Source of the DNA: Streblospio benedicti
Taxonomy: Eukaryota; Annelida; Polychaeta; Spionida; Spionidae
DNA: 64,000 nt
Direction: 5' to 3'
Assembly (NCBI GenBank): GCA_019095985.1
Contig: CM032665.1
Coordinates: 40,531,187-40,595,186 of the forward strand
The translations under genes were made by a program, and so were the position numbers. The stretch's first letter is position 1. Each line of letters starts with the position of its first letter. Below, one piece after another: positions 38,801 to 48,531 of the stretch. The notes below the pieces were generated by a model that worked only from the letters and a program-made list of their open reading frames with translations, ran no database searches and was not told the DNA's origin.

Positions 38801-40877
38801 AACATAACGTTTTATCATGTATTAATGTCCCATTGAATGAAAATGAAGTGCTGTAAAATCCTTGATGATAATTTGAACACAGAATCGGTCGTCAAATCAT
38901 CATACCAAATGCCATCAAAGCTCACAATATACTGCACCCTTATTGCTCATCCATTGTGGTTTGATCATCAACACACAGAACATTGTTGTAGACTTGAATG
39001 AAAATAGCAAGTTGTGCATCGGTACAAGCCGTAAAGAGACGATATAAGAGGCATCCTATCAACGTAGCGGGCATACCGTGCAATAAAACGGGGGTGGGGT
39101 GGTAGCCGGCAGAAAAAAATGATACTTTGCAGGAACATAATTCTAAGTGTATAGTTCATTTCATCGTTCACTGGTATTGTCATTCAATTTGCTATTAGCC
39201 TAAATGAGATTTAGTCTCATTAACATCTTAATAATACATAATACAAGGAATAAGATACGGGTTTATCTTATTCATGATGATACATAATATATATCAAGTT
39301 CATTACAATTGCACTAGTATTACATTAGTACATGGGGTATATATCAAAATCACAGTGTGCAATATTGACCATGATATTGGTGTGTTCACAGTCACATGGT
39401 ACATGTAGCTTGAAGTGGTAGCCTTGAATATAAAATTGCATGATTCGTAATATCTGCCAAAATGTGATTCATCGGTGGCAGTAGCGACTTTCACCCCGGG
39501 CGGATCTTGCGATCTCATGTAGTCGCTTACACCAGACCCTGCTAATAGCGTCACCTGTCTTTAAAATCAATCTTTAATGGCCGCAATCCACCATTAACTT
39601 ACAGCTTAAGGCAGTGTGGACACATGTGTCTGAGATTGGCAGCTTTTCTCTTTTGATATTAGCGTTTTGTTATTTAGATCATTAAAGAAAATGATAGTAA
39701 GATTTCTTACTGCTTTTTCTCTTATGTCCTAAGTCATATTACTGGCCTAATTTATAATCAGACATAAGGACTGGTCCTTTGAAAAATCAATGAATAATCC
39801 ACACAGCAATTAAATGCCCCATTGTGCTTATATGCAGTTAGAATTGGCCATTGCCGTAACCAATAATAGATAATAATGTATATACAGCATATCATGACCT
39901 GGAGAAACACTGAAAGTAGTAAGTCCATATACAATTACGATGTCCATTCTATGCACACAAAGTTTCCCCACGGTTGTTTTCATCCAATTGTTGGCAACAG
40001 TGTGTTATAAGGGCCATATCATGTGGTTTGTACTGATACAATTTGTCCCCTTCCCGCCACGAGAGAGCTACTGTATGGACTGATAGGCCAGCAGCAGTCA
40101 ATAAATGTGCCTGGCACAGAAGCAATGCCATGCGCTGTAATATTGTTCACCCATGTGAATTAGTTATGATGTCTAAATATTTGTCTAGTCTGTTGGTCAT
40201 TGGTTTTTGCATTTCGTGTATCCTTCTGTCGGTTGTTTCATGTTGTGGAGCAAAGCTTGCATTGTCTCGTAATCTGATAATGAGTCTTAAAGGGGTGAAT
40301 TCCCAGTTCGTTCATGTTAAGAGACTTTTTTATAATGGCCAATAAAAGGACGATCATATGAAATCATAAGCATAAAGCAATCATTATTATAATGATTATC
40401 CTTTTAAATCCCAGCAATCTGTATCAATACTTTTTTCAATAATATTTCTTTCATGCTGTGCTCACACAAATAATAGTTATCAAATATAATGCATGTAATG
40501 CAACACACTGTATTCTAATGTGTTTTTCCCAAGTGTACTTGTGGGGATTCAATTCTATTTACAATACATTACACATAACATCTGACACACGAAAGATGTT
40601 CTACGTACTGAGTCATCATTTCCTTACCTTTTTAGTCAGCAGTACCTCAAATCTGGAAAGCTTGCACACTATCCATACAATACAGAACTCTATGTACAAT
40701 GCAATATGCACTATTCTTTTAAAAGGCTCAACTCTTTTAGGACCAAAACAAGATCATATCCATGAACCGCGCTCCACCAGTACCGAAATATTGACCATTT
40801 AACACTACGAGCTGCTCACCTTGAGTTGTCGCGCCATTCACCAAGAGCTCTGTGGAGGAGGGGGTCGGCTCGGCCAT
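5713..40877 (-). CDS. Tau/MAP2/MAP4-family microtubule-associated protein, 16 coding exons
   Basis: This gene encodes a structural protein that should bind and stabilise microtubules. Coding exons in transcript order: 40820-40877, 31941-33566, 31232-31278, 22110-22236, 20872-20966, 20377-20475, 19482-19574, 18416-18508, 17969-18061, 17586-17678, 17078-17167, 16282-16374, 15790-15879, 14981-15073, 13753-13848, 5713-5850. All have AG acceptors and GT donors, all phases match, and the sum is 3024 nt (1007 residues plus stop). The start is the ATG of [12 protein letters not shown]. Residues 20-561 are an acidic, Pro/Ser-rich projection region. Residues about 562-635 are basic and Pro/Ala-rich. 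Residues about 636-962 hold 11 repeats of the KxGSxxNxxHxPGGG type. The tail reads KAKTDHGA-like, as in tau. Vertebrate tau has up to four repeats, so this array is long. Two other genes lie antisense in its introns. Exon limits come from splice consensus, not transcripts. Confidence 0.94.
5851..9465. other. Last MAP intron, part upstream of the nested repeat-array gene
   Basis: AT-rich intron sequence. A small imperfect inverted pair built on AGATTAGATT/AATCTAATCT lies at 6780-6865. I found no further tau-repeat exon on the minus strand. The plus-strand promoter of the nested gene must lie here or at its 5' exon, but no clear element is visible. Confidence 0.45.
9499..11919 (+). CDS. Nested antisense gene: intronless array of 18 tau-type microtubule-binding repeats
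   Basis: The ORF has 806 codons from the first ATG (9499); an in-frame stop lies 33 bases upstream, and a possible splice acceptor (AAAAAATTTAG) ends at 9468. Residues ~1-150 are basic and of unknown type. The next ~530 residues are 18 tandem repeats of about 30 residues, consensus [20 protein letters not shown] plus a short variable segment ending near Trp. Sixteen look canonical; the 7th and last are degenerate. The C-terminal ~130 residues are Lys/Ser-rich and end [10 protein letters not shown]. KxGS and PGGG motifs match tau/MAP2/MAP4 repeats, so microtubule binding is the best guess. It lies in the last intron of the minus-strand MAP gene and has no introns where that gene has one per repeat. 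AATAAA signals occur at 12658-12663 and 13316-13321. Retrocopy followed by internal expansion is one origin; an inverted single-exon duplication is another. Confidence 0.85.
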   Translation: MKMDTKSEGEWKSKGEKPKLKVKTFPKSPWEYPAEIVGRDRSYSQRTYDVSPKKPLEFIDESDPGGILYVSHNKKRDNKTKAKDDTKNNEINSSTESLNAEPRRILTERRVLPKRSGWNSNWAQARSLENFSPGGTYYHTDKYGAKAKVGSLSNIDHQPGGGKVQVVSEPVYFETSSKVGSLKNISHQPGGGKNQIQTEKLRWNAKPKIGSLDNYHHVPGGGQVQVPSQVIAWNVQSKVGSLERANHKPGGGSKVIINEKTKWNADSKIGSLSNRDYKPGGGNVEVFRDKLDWNTSSKVGSLDNVSHKPQGGTKKIFSERLNWNASSKIGSLETINQMKRLTKSLDDLRESKEIPRYQTTFDWRAESKIGSLDKITHKPGGGKVKIFTEKLNFAGKSKVGSLENLDHTPRGGKVVIKHDHLDWRTNSRIGSFDNIHHKPGGGNVKIVNHKVKVVGLSRVGSLDNIHHTPRGGNIAIASESLEWRSSSRVGSLDNISHRPGGGNVKIPKQHVKYQGMARVGSLENIHHKPAGGNVVIKSESVGWKANSKVGSLENIAHVPGGGRIQILDKKPSFHSESKVKSLDNIKHVPGGGNVRIRSERLLWNLKSKVGSMDNANHVPGGGSKAIFNERLDWKSNTTSKVGSFDNIEHVPGGGNVKILNESLVWNTHSRIGSLENVSQRSNSIETLKRKENALLNAERQKIMDHIRADRIASGKSENNPRSTYLRIYNKTTNKETMLKVSERYSTLKPANKSVHTNSDRSSDKSEPKKFPSPNAYDGHKKKQKKQKPDSRIAPMVKYRGPSTGVH
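11920..13752. other. 3' UTR/flank of the nested repeat-array gene inside the MAP intron
   Basis: No coding sequence is seen. Plus-strand AATAAA hexamers at 12658-12663 and 13316-13321 are candidate polyadenylation signals for the nested gene. Confidence 0.45.
13753..20966 (-). other. Microtubule-binding repeat exon array (11 one-repeat exons) of the MAP gene
   Basis: Eleven exons of 90-99 nt (the first is 95 nt) each carry one repeat. From the second on, all start and end in phase 0, so any of them could be skipped without a frameshift. The first (20872-20966) reads [15 protein letters not shown]. Two classes alternate downstream: IFSxKxDLSxVxSxCGS (17586-17678, 16282-16374; also 17969-18061 and 18416-18508 with variations) and IESRKLxWxVxxKIGS (17078-17167, 15790-15879). 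The exon at 14981-15073 has [12 protein letters not shown], and the last repeat (13753-13848) has [19 protein letters not shown]. The exon at 19482-19574 is divergent and lacks both KxGS and PGGG. The KxGS serine matches the site phosphorylated by MARK-type kinases in tau, by family knowledge. Confidence 0.93.
18880..18925 (+). ncRNA. Hammerhead-like catalytic core motif (partial, probably a retroelement relic)
   Basis: CTGAAGA is followed by an 8-bp hairpin (ACAGCCTG/CAGGTTGT with one G-T pair) and then GAAACGTTAG. CUGANGA, a stem II and GAAA in this order form the hammerhead ribozyme core. I could not find sequences pairing as stems I and III in the flanks, so activity is not supported. Such cores are known in Penelope-like retroelements. 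Confidence 0.3.
20967..22109. other. MAP intron between proline-rich exon and first repeat exon
   Basis: No exon seen inside. It contains a 54-bp tandem duplication at 21811-21911. Confidence 0.5.
21811..21911. repeat. 54-bp tandem duplication
   Basis: The unit starting GTACGTACAAAATAAATGAG at 21811 recurs at 21865 with about two differences. It is recent but shows no coding or mobile features. Confidence 0.85.
23834..24088. mobile_element. Foldback element with ~80-bp inverted arms
   Basis: The left arm (about 23834-23910) contains TATTGTTGTTTTTA, then GCTGGTGAAATGGTGGTC, then AAAAAGATAA and TTCTAAAAT. The right arm (about 24006-24088) has the same order in reverse complement. The ~95-base spacer has no coding frame. 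It is MITE-like; a long RNA hairpin would form if it is transcribed. Confidence 0.8.
25220..25915. mobile_element. Foldback element with ~160-bp inverted arms
   Basis: The left arm 25220-25386 and right arm 25758-25915 are near-perfect reverse complements. Landmarks are AACTAAAACTGG at both tips, then GGCCATAACTATGTTTAGC, AAGTTTTTAAAAGCATA, GTAGCAGATACATGATTACA, and TTTGTGAGACCCGATTTGTT at the inner ends. The 370-base centre contains GGTGGTCTyG-like units found elsewhere in the window. No transposase is present, so it is non-autonomous. Confidence 0.85.
26560..28953 (+). CDS. C2H2 zinc-finger protein, nested in a MAP intron, frame broken near the 3' end
   Basis: This is a probable DNA-binding nuclear protein. 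I start it at the ATG of [15 protein letters not shown]; the frame stays open upstream to 26476, but AG acceptor-like sites lie at about 26491 and 26553, so a 5' noncoding exon is possible. About 27 fingers follow a ~45-residue leader, with H/C linkers of the TGEKx type. They alternate between a CSxCxKCFSDxxxLxxHMKIH type and a [21 protein letters not shown] type, so the real unit is a pair of fingers (56 residues). Several fingers have lost zinc ligands (near residues 70, 350, 430-500 and 770). The ORF stops inside a finger at 28953. A different frame carries on with [16 protein letters not shown] and one full finger ([10 protein letters not shown], then HHMTVH), ending at TGA 29045-29047. 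AATAAA is at 29257-29262. Confidence 0.88.
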   Translation: MADHSDLQCQLNLECQSTSSEESFSQSITLKFETGIQNGDKLYECSECSKCFSDSGNLTKHMTIHTGEKEYARTLCEKSFSEKENLKSHMTSHMGEKPIECSECGKCFSFSSDLTRHMKIHTGEKKYLCTMCEKSFGRRATLIRHMKIHKGEKPYECSECGKCFTQHGTLARHMKVHTGEKEHQCIVCEKSFSLKGNLKIHMRTHTNEKPYLCSQCGKCFSDSRNLTIHMKIHTGEKEYKCTVCEKLFRHSEHLKTHLRTHSGEKPYKCSICDKCFSDFANLTRHKKIHTGEKNHRCAVCEKSFSQKTHLTKHMRTHISEIPVGYEDCDKSFSQKSDVVFNMHSYTRETPYKCSQCGKCFSDRSTLARHMKIHTGEKDYHCTVCEKSFSQKVHLKQHMRTHIIEIPSGYEDSDKCFSQRSDVVVNMHSYYTRAKPYKNTGEKEYERTMCEKSFSEKGSLKRQIRTHTSEEPYECSQSDNCFSDSSNLISQTTIHDGEKPYLCTVCEKSFSEKRNLKRHMKTHTAEKSYECSQCDKCFSDSCSLTSHMKIHTGEKEHQCIVCDKSFSKSGNLKAHMKIHTGEKPFECSECGKCFSQRSALNSHRRIHTGEKEHQCTVCEKSFSEKGNLTAHMRIHTGEKPFECSECGRCFNLSGTLKHHMRIHTGEKNHQCTVCEKSFRRSQHLKTHLRTHSGDKPYECSQCDKCFSDRCNLNKHMKIHTEEKEYQCTVCEKSFRESQHLKRHMKTHTEKLYRCRVCDKSFAQKSDMHTRKVEQPYKCDQCDKCLAQFYSEETQAHGH
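28920..29047 (+). pseudogene. Out-of-frame end of the zinc-finger gene
   Basis: After the finger start CDKCLAQ the reading frame shifts by one base around 28913-28925. The shifted frame encodes [15 protein letters not shown], which supplies the missing histidines and the linker, and then a complete finger with C-x2-C and H-x4-H, ending with VHSKN and a stop at 29045-29047. This is either an assembly base error or a real mutation that removes the last one and a half fingers. Confidence 0.75.
29048..31231. other. MAP intron, part after the zinc-finger gene
   Basis: Holds the zinc-finger 3' flank (AATAAA at 29257-29262) and a poly-G/poly-C foldback element at 30114-30410. No supported exon. Confidence 0.5.
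30114..30410. mobile_element. MITE-like foldback element with G/C-run arms
   Basis: Both ends read AGGCATCGACCATTTGATCT (right end in reverse complement) and continue into G-rich runs ending GGGGGGCAG. The interior is A-rich with AAAAAATAATTGA repeats. The CGACCATT motif and following GGGGTGGGG resemble the element at 3071-3409, so the two are probably one family. Confidence 0.8.
31941..33566 (-). other. Large acidic projection-domain exon of the MAP gene, with clathrin/AP2/EH-type motifs
   Basis: This single 1626-nt exon encodes residues 20-561. The acceptor at 33567-33568 joins the 19-residue first exon, so the internal ATG at MWATP is not needed as a start. It is rich in D, E, S, T, P and Q, as in MAP2/MAP4 projection arms. 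Visible short motifs are NPF (about residue 71 and two more near NPFL and NPFF), a clathrin-box-like LIDLD (about residue 105), DPF (about residue 126) and FDP repeats. The C-terminal third turns basic and rich in P, S, T, A and K ([15 protein letters not shown] and similar), the usual linker before microtubule-binding repeats. The donor at 31939-31940 leaves phase 1, matching the next exon. The base composition is clearly more GC-rich than the surroundings. Confidence 0.9.
34408..34560. repeat. C-rich repeat remnant and (CCA/CA)n tract
   Basis: GGCGGATCCATCC followed by TTTTTGGAAAGGGTGGGC resembles one end of the element at 49054-49206 (GGCAGATCCAGG, TTTTTGGAAAAGGGGG). After it come C-rich runs and a CACCAC/CACA simple repeat at about 34500-34555. 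It looks like a decayed single-ended copy. Confidence 0.45.
35160..35475 (-). mobile_element. tRNA-derived SINE
   Basis: On the minus strand the head starts GCTTCCGTGGCTGAGTGGAT (A box TGGCTGAGTGG) and has the B box GGTTCGATTCC about 45 bases later, the pol III promoter of a tRNA. The 5' GCTTCCG has no complementary CGGAAGC after the T arm, so it is not a functional tRNA. A tRNA-unrelated body of about 230 bases follows. The 3' limit is approximate. Confidence 0.75.
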
Positions 40878-41328
40878 ATTGAATAATTACGCCTCTCTGC
40901 TCGTGCCCTGCCACAGTATCCGAGCTGTATTAAGTCGCAGTGAGCATCCACGAGGATCGAGGCTGCTCCGCTCACCACTCCTTATTTGGCTATCCTTTAT
41001 CGCCGCAGCGCCACTCGCTCAGCAGTCACTACTATTGAGACTTTGGCTCAGCGGGAGAACATCGATTATTGCCCGTCTGGGTGTAGGAGCCGTCTCGTCT
41101 GCTGTTCAGGCACTGCTGGGCCTTGGATTCGGTGCCCTTTGGGGGTTAAGTGGTGACTCCAGGGTGCGTTTTTAACAATGGGTCCGTGTTTTGTATCATA
41201 TCAGTGTGATGCTGTTAGTTCAATACTGTGTCTGTGGGGCGATGCGGCGTCAGGAGCAGAGCAAAGCCATGATGTCTAATGTTGCATTTGAGTCTCTTTA
41301 TCTCCTCGTCAGGACTTTACGGTCATCT
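40820..41328 (-). promoter_or_regulatory. First coding exon and probable 5' UTR of the MAP gene
   Basis: The coding part is 40820-40877 ([19 protein letters not shown]), with donor GTGAGC at 40818-40819. The next ~450 bases upstream on the minus strand are much more GC-rich than the flanks, as expected for a 5' UTR or promoter-proximal region. A plausible acceptor (TTATATTACAG) lies just upstream at 41329-41330, so a further noncoding exon may exist at higher coordinates. I did not identify it or the transcription start. Confidence 0.6.
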
Positions 41329-44300
41329 GTAATATAAACAACAAAAATGAACATTATGAAATAATTATTTCATTACAACTTAATAATCAATGCATACACA
41401 TTACTGAATGCAATATCTGCTTAACTTTGACTTATTGAATCACGTACAAGAAAAGGTCTAAATATTTTTTCTTACGTGTAATTTCTTCAATTTCAATTAT
41501 TAATTTTTCAATGTTAATAATCAGTTTAATTCCGTATCCAGATCATATCCATATGTGTGTATGTGATATGTTTAAAAATCGATAGTGCAAAGTTGAAATT
41601 AATTCACTGTGAAAGTTAAAACTTAACAAATATGATCTTGTTGCTCTGGTTCAGGAACAACTTGTTTTAAACTTTGCTTTCAGGGTCAACATCCTCTCAT
41701 CTACCATCGCTTTATTTGCCATGAGTACATGTACACGTTAAGTCAAAATATTAAAGGGAATATCTAATTCTCTGTATTCCACCATAACATAGCAGTCTTC
41801 TATTAATTAATAAACCTAAACATCGGGTGCCAAACTATAATAACTTACTCGACATGTTTAGTTTGATTAAAGAAAAAATAATGAAGTCCATTTGATAAAA
41901 ACGTGCTGTGCTGGTATTTATCACACATTCAAATGTCAATTAATCATTCCAGTTGCTACTTTTCCAACCTATTTACTTTTAGCCTGTTTACTGTCAGATA
42001 AAATAGCACGTTACCAGTCATGACAATAACAGATTTATATTCATTTGTCGCGTGATAGAAAAAGAAAATAAAGTAATGATAACCAGATGGTTATCATTTA
42101 CTACACAAATACATGGGCGTGTATTTAAGAGTTGGTAGGTTTTTATGTTCGTAAACTTTGGGTTTAAATGTTTAAAATACAATCATTTAATCTGGTCCAG
42201 TTGATTTAAAGAATAAGATTATCATAATTCTAAAAGACATATGCAATTAAATTGTCACGGATATGAAATAAATCAAAGCAATTTAAGTGCATGGACAAAA
42301 AATATTTCCTTCACTATTGACAATCATTGGTTGGACAAATTGAATAACTTTTATTTCTTATATAATTAGATAAACTTTTACTTTATTCATGGAAAAAAAT
42401 AATTGCGATATATAATCATATAAATGTCTGTTAACCCGGAAGCGAGAACCTCTGGTATTGGGCAATGTAAATTTTGAATAAAAATCCACCATTACACTTT
42501 TCAGTAACTATTGTTAGAAACCGTGTGCTGCTAAATTCTGTAAATAATCACACTTGTTGTATATTCAACTTGAATATAATGCAGTAAATGTGTAGCCTTC
42601 CACCATTCGTCCAGCTTCCCATTCATAATCACTGCAGGGTCGACCTCTATAATAACTAAATGAAGGTCTGAGAGCTAGCCAATTATAAGCTACATAGTTA
42701 TTTAACAAGAGCAATTATAGACTGTAGAATAGAATGCATAGTGTCTCTATATAGGTGGGCAAAGGCCTCTGTGATTAATTAAACGCTTTGGTGACAGCTA
42801 AACCCCACTATCTTGGTACGTTTGCTAAGATATGAGGTTATCATATCATTACTGTGACATTCGTCCACAGATCATAGATATCAGTAGTTGACGCCTGACA
42901 TGATTATTCTTATTTTCATGTCTTCTCAAATAGACGAACCTCAGTCAATTGAAAGTGGGAAATCAAGTTTACTTTTATGGAAGCCCTAGTCTTTAAAGAA
43001 AATCCGCCTGGGTGAATTGAGTTTGCGCCGTTTCTTTCAACTTGCGTGTAAATGTGAAATGTTCTATGGCTGATTATGTTTATGACATGGGTGTATATGA
43101 ATCTGCCAATATTTGCACTTGCCACACCATTGAATTCCCGCTTTTAGACCCTAAATTCCAACTGCATTGTTACTCTATTGGTGGATAATAGGACTTTAGA
43201 AATTAAAATTGTTGCAGAGAGTGACGATACGAACGCAATTAAGTGTGTGTGCAACTTAAAATCACAAACTTACATGCATAAGATATTTGTGTCCTTTGAT
43301 TTTGAATCAAGAAGGGGTATAAATGTTCACAACAAACGTATATGCATACATATGCTCTATGGCAGTCTCATTATTACAAGTTGGTCGAAGATGACCTGGT
43401 TTCTTAGTTTTGTGACTTTTCCTACTGATAACCCTCGATACTGATAACCCTAGTTTGTTTTACACTTAAATTTAGTTTGAGTTGCAATTTCAATTATCGT
43501 TCATCGTACGGAATCGTACCAGACGTACCTGCCCAACTATCATGTCAGCTCCCCTGTTCTAGCTCACGCCATGTGAGAACAAATAGTAGGCTACGGCTGA
43601 AAGAACGTGAGTAGATGGTTGATCCCCCATGATTGCAATAATTTGAACAATTAATATACATTGAATTTGTAATTGTTACACTTACACATATACTGCGAGT
43701 TATTGCGTATTGTAACACCGTGACTATGGCAATGGTGCTCGTAAGAAACAGGTGGCCTTGGTGTGGAGGTTCCACTGCACGCACAAACTTGCAATTTGCC
43801 TCTGTGTACTGTTATCATCATCGACTGCTTGGCTGCGGGATATGTATAAATCATGTGGATGTGTAGCCATTAAGCAAGATTGCATCGTGCATCACGTATA
43901 TCTAGAGAGCTAGGAACGTAAAATATATGTTTGAAAATAGCATTGGTGTGTGCAGTAGCATGTATTAATACAGAGTATAGTAAGAGTTTCGCATCCATGC
44001 AAGTAACACATATCATTGAAACCTTTTTTTTCAGCAACTCATCATTTTAAGACCTCCATTTTTCACCAACTCACCAACGACCCCACTTTTTTACCTACCA
44101 GGCGTCATTTTCCAGTAAATAGCACCCTATGAATGATAGATTTAACATAGAGATTTCATTAATAAATAGTATAAGATCCTAGTTTAAGACACCCCCACCA
44201 CCCTTTTTGTGGAAAAATAAGTTAAGACCAGAGATTTTGAGATATCTAAGACCCCCTATGTTGATCCTTGAAATGAGGAATGAGGGTCCAACCATGGTGC

Positions 44301-45114
44301 ATCTACCACTGTTGTGCGCGTGTGGACACTCGTAGCGGTGTGATAGCAACAAATGATCGACAATGAGAACTGAACTCTCTGCGGGGAGTTCCTTCTTGGA
44401 ACCATCAATCAGCTGGGCCACTCATGTGAATGGACGGGTTTGCAAAGTCTGGGATATTATGGATTTAGTTCCACTAAAGTTGCCCAGTTTATAGAATCAA
44501 AACAATACTGATTCTTCCGTCTAGTTCTCGGTCTAGCTGTACACTGATTGCATCGACTCTATTTAACGTACGTGTGTCATTCGATGCAAACTGATTTGTG
44601 AGAAAACAGTGTGAAGTTCAAGCTAAATTCGAATAGTTTCACTGATGAGGTAGAATATTTTGCCGTATATGATATAAAACATTATTTCAACTGGAATTAA
44701 TAAATTTGATTGATTTAAAATTAGCTACTGTTAAGCATCAATCAAATGAATTTGTTACAAGCTGTAACAAGGCGTCCATCTAAAGCTTTCTGTTCATTTT
44801 CCCATTTCCCTCGAACTATTTTGGGCTGTGCGTATTTCAAGCAGTGTCTCGAGGACAGATTGTTACGAAGAAAAAAAGGCTCGTTGTGGTTTTAAAACAA
44901 AGGTCGATTGTGGGCTGAATGAGGACAATCATTCACGAATGTCATGACCGAATCAATACTATTGTTGTTCTGTGTAATACATATCATCATGATTATACCC
45001 TTCGTAGTATTCTATTCAGTTCAAAAATATGTTACTACTAGTCTGCTTGAAATAACACACAAAAATATTCCGAATCCACCTCACTGTGGCATAATGTAAT
45101 GTACTGTAGAATCT

Positions 45115-45265
45115 TTCAATTAAGCCCACCCTATGCTGGTCTGAAATATGCTGTATAGAGAGGTGGTCTCTGTAAAGAGGTTCCCTTGTGGTCTCTTTAT
45201 TGCACGTTTGGGTTCACTAGAAATTGTCTTATTATATAGGTGGTCTGAATCGGAGGTTCTACTGT
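45115..45265. repeat. Dispersed repeat with GAGGTGGTCTCT-like units
   Basis: Contains AGAGAGGTGGTCTCTGTAAA, then GTGGTCTCTTTAT, then TAGGTGGTCTGAATCGGAGG and TTCTACTGTA. Copies or relatives occur at 48700-48840, 25690-25750 (inside a foldback element) and more weakly at 47180-47235. Confidence 0.7.
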
Positions 45266-46327
45266 AATTGCTTAGCTCTAATATGTCTTTGGGTGTTGGC
45301 TAAATTAGACACATAGACAGTATAAAAAATAGTCGCAAACTATATCCATGTAACATACCTTCACGTAGACTGCTCAGACATTTTAAAACATTTCTCAAAT
45401 GCAGCCATTTGTTTTTAATCAACCGTTTCTACTCAGCTCCGATGGAAAGTTTAAACTTGCTGTGTACTATTTGTTTTAAACTCTTTTTTCAGTTTTAGTG
45501 GACACCACGGTGTACTAAGAAGTATTTTTATGATTGTGTGGTAGAGGAGCATGGATATGTTCTTGTATATATGTTCTTGTATACTTACTAGATGTTTTAA
45601 CATAAAAGAATGCTGACATAATCATATATAGTATTTCTAAGAATAATCCCAATTAGTATTTTATCACCTGTAACCATACATCTAACACATACATAATGCC
45701 AGTAGTTCAGAGCACGAAAAAATATACAAACCCGTTCATATAATATGGTCTATTGGTTTATTATCAACATTGTACATGTAAGTATTCCGCATAATTTTTG
45801 CATCTATCCTGTGTCACATTGCTATGAAGCCGCCACCAGGCAATTTTGGTAAATCATCTGGTTGGGATGTAGTCCAACTAGCCGCTTATAATGATCAAGA
45901 TAATAGCTTGAACTGTGCATATGGTTCCAAATGGCCATAGCGTGTGATACTATTGCTATCTCTGCTATGTTTTGTCACCAAAAATAGCATATTGGATAGA
46001 GCCAATAAACTAAAAAGTACGTAGAACAATATGAAAGTGGAGATAGATTATTCCCATGTAAATGTGCACTGTATTAGCTTATCATTTAGATTATCTTATT
46101 GTTTGTGCTGTTGATAGATTGGAGGTCTTTAGTTTTAAGGCATGCGCAGAAACAGTTGAAACTTTTATCGTGCGGAAATCTCGCAATGATCCTACCACTT
46201 GATTCGCAAAGTTACTCAATGAGCTTTACTTATGCATAGACTAGAAGAACAATTGATATATAGCCCCATGGAAATCAAACGCAATGGTGATTTACACTGC
46301 ATGTTTCGTGTACTCACTTTAAAACAA

Positions 46328-46645
46328 TCACCTCGTGAAGTGTTGATGGCTGCCAATACAACTGAAAGAATCCACTTTTAACAAAGCACTTTTTACAATA
46401 ACCCAAATGACCACTAACACAGTTATCACTGCAACACACTCAGACAGCGAAGTATCCGTTGACTTTTTTATATCCTTGACTGATGCTATCCAAATCACTA
46501 AAATAAAACTAAGTAGGATGAGAGGCCGAAGACTCACTAAAAATAACCGGCTATACGGCAAACACGACCTGGTAAATAGGTAGGTACAGAGTCGCCGCGT
46601 TAGTAGACTGTATCTACTCGGTTCTGCTGTCACGGCTTCTCGCAT
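46328..46645 (-). CDS. Possible small membrane protein (weak)
   Basis: An open frame of about 105 codons from the ATG of MREAVTAEPSRYSLL ends at TGA 46330-46328. It has two hydrophobic stretches (RPLILLSFILVIWIASV and VAVITVLVVIWVIVKSAL), each long enough to span a membrane. There is no homology I recognise, no clear promoter, and such frames can arise by chance in AT-rich DNA, where Ile/Val/Leu/Phe codons are common. A strong donor-like GTGAGT lies just upstream on the same strand. Confidence 0.15.
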   Translation of the reverse strand: MREAVTAEPSRYSLLTRRLCTYLFTRSCLPYSRLFLVSLRPLILLSFILVIWIASVKDIKKSTDTSLSECVAVITVLVVIWVIVKSALLKVDSFSCIGSHQHFTR

Positions 46646-48531
46646 AGAAATGCCACAGTCTGACACTCACGAATACTAGTCTTCGGTGATTTAGTGTAAG
46701 GAGAACGATAGGAAGGAATACGCGCAGGACAATGTGATCATGGCTCATGGCAAGACGTTTCTGACAAGCTTGTGGGGTCACTTTACAACCACTTCAAGTT
46801 TACGTCTGTGTCGGGTTTAATTATTTCGAATGGCAGACACTGGCATAGTAGAGAAAAAATAACCCAGCTTTCTGGTCCCATTTTGTGGCACCGTAGCCTC
46901 GAGAAAGATGTGTTCGTCAAGTTTAATTTTGTGCGACATTTTCTCAAATATGAATTTGTTGTATTTATGCTTGCCACACTTGTAAGAATTGTGGCTGTGT
47001 TTTGCGAGGTAGATTAGTTTTAAAGAAAGTTCTATACCGATGATGTGGGTTTGGATATTCTGCACATACAGTTTCAGTCATATTCTTTTCTATGTTAAGA
47101 AGTTGACTCTTTTTTCAGGGTATTCTGGTTAGTTTGGTTATGAAAGTGTAAGAACGCAATAGATCAATTATTTATTGTGGTTAAGGTGGCCTCAATACAG
47201 GTGTGTGGTCTCAGTTGGCGGTCATACTGTGACAGAATTCGCATTTGGCGACCATATGAATACAGATTGGACATGTGTTGATCAATCAATTATTAGTTCC
47301 ATTCACGAATAAAACATTTTTATTTAGAAATAAATGTACAACATTTCTATCATTATATTACATTAACTTTAAAAAAGTGCTATAATTCAAACTCGTACCA
47401 AATAACTTTTGCACAAACTATGCACATTATGTAAATATACAATATAAACTCACAAACGAGTCACACCATATCACAGATAAAAGTGGCCATCTCTGTAATA
47501 AAAATATAACAAATAAGACAATGTTTTATCAAAACCACAATATGTAGTGGGCATGTACAAATTGTGTTAGAAATATCAACTATTACAATATCACAATTTT
47601 CTGGTTATCAGAGTACATATGTACGTAAATATCTTAGTAGATAGTCACTGCAGAAACATGCTCGCTTTAATAGAGAGATACACTACTTAGAAAAGCTTTG
47701 GCCCCTACGTGTATGACCATTTGAAAGATGGACAGATATATGTACTATTTTGTTTTATCAGATTAAGAGAGATTTCTACGATTGTCGATGCATTTGCTCT
47801 ATCCCTGTTGGCTTGATTCTCGTGGGGTATGAGTTATGACACAGCCCGATTATAAATCACAATCGTTATACTATCTAAACCATGCCGCCACGGTGTCAAA
47901 TACTTCAATATATTAGAACAGGCTTTACAGCCAATATACGAGAAATGTTTTTAATTGTTCAAAATATCGATGACTTAAGCATCAAAGCTTGAGATTAACA
48001 ATGTCACTACCTAGAATTCTGTGCGGATTAACAATCTGTTGCGTTGGTCACCCTGCAGAGGTCAGAGACCTAAATATTCATCTAAGTTCCCAAAATATCA
48101 TGACTTTTAGATGGATCCTCGATCAATTTTAAGAGGATTGCTATTCCGTGAACGGACATTCACAAAGCGATATTTATATTTTATATTATTTTTGATAATT
48201 AGTAGAGTCTGTTTTTGTATCAAGCTTTTAAGTGGGTATGCCGTATGGGCCCTGCCGTGAAAGTTTATGCAGGTCTCACTTGACTGCACAGCAAATACGG
48301 CCATTTTCTTTCTGATAACCTATTTTGTAGCATATTACCAACTTCATCAACTCATGAATGTTGTAGTGCTACTAACAAACGATTCCGCTCTCTTCTGCTT
48401 CTAAGAAATCCAAACACAATATAACATTACAAAGACAATGAATAGCAATCAACAACCTGCCACAATAGCAGCAAAATCTAGCAGCAAAAGCAGTTCAACC
48501 ATAATGTCCCCAGCAGCTGACTGTCCCGTCG

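Larger units (their letters stand above)
33567..40819. other. First MAP intron
   Basis: About 7.2 kb of noncoding sequence. It holds a tRNA-derived SINE (35160-35475), a C-rich repeat remnant near 34408-34560 and a (TCAAG)n stretch at 37051-37069. The remaining short frames look like chance. Confidence 0.5.
41330..48531. other. Intergenic region between the MAP and ARM-TIR-SAM genes
   Basis: Both flanking genes are on the minus strand, so this holds the MAP promoter side and the 3' flank of the ARM-TIR-SAM gene. A weak 105-codon frame lies at 46328-46645. Repeats with GAGGTGGTCTCT-like units lie at 45115-45265 and 47180-47235. A 10-bp-stem hairpin (AATGATAACC/GGTTATCATT) is at 42075-42098. 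No confident gene. Confidence 0.5.

Noticed and set aside
40852-41175. Plus-strand 107-residue hydrophobic frame
   Set aside because: It lies opposite the first MAP exon and its GC-rich 5' UTR; GC content explains the open frame.
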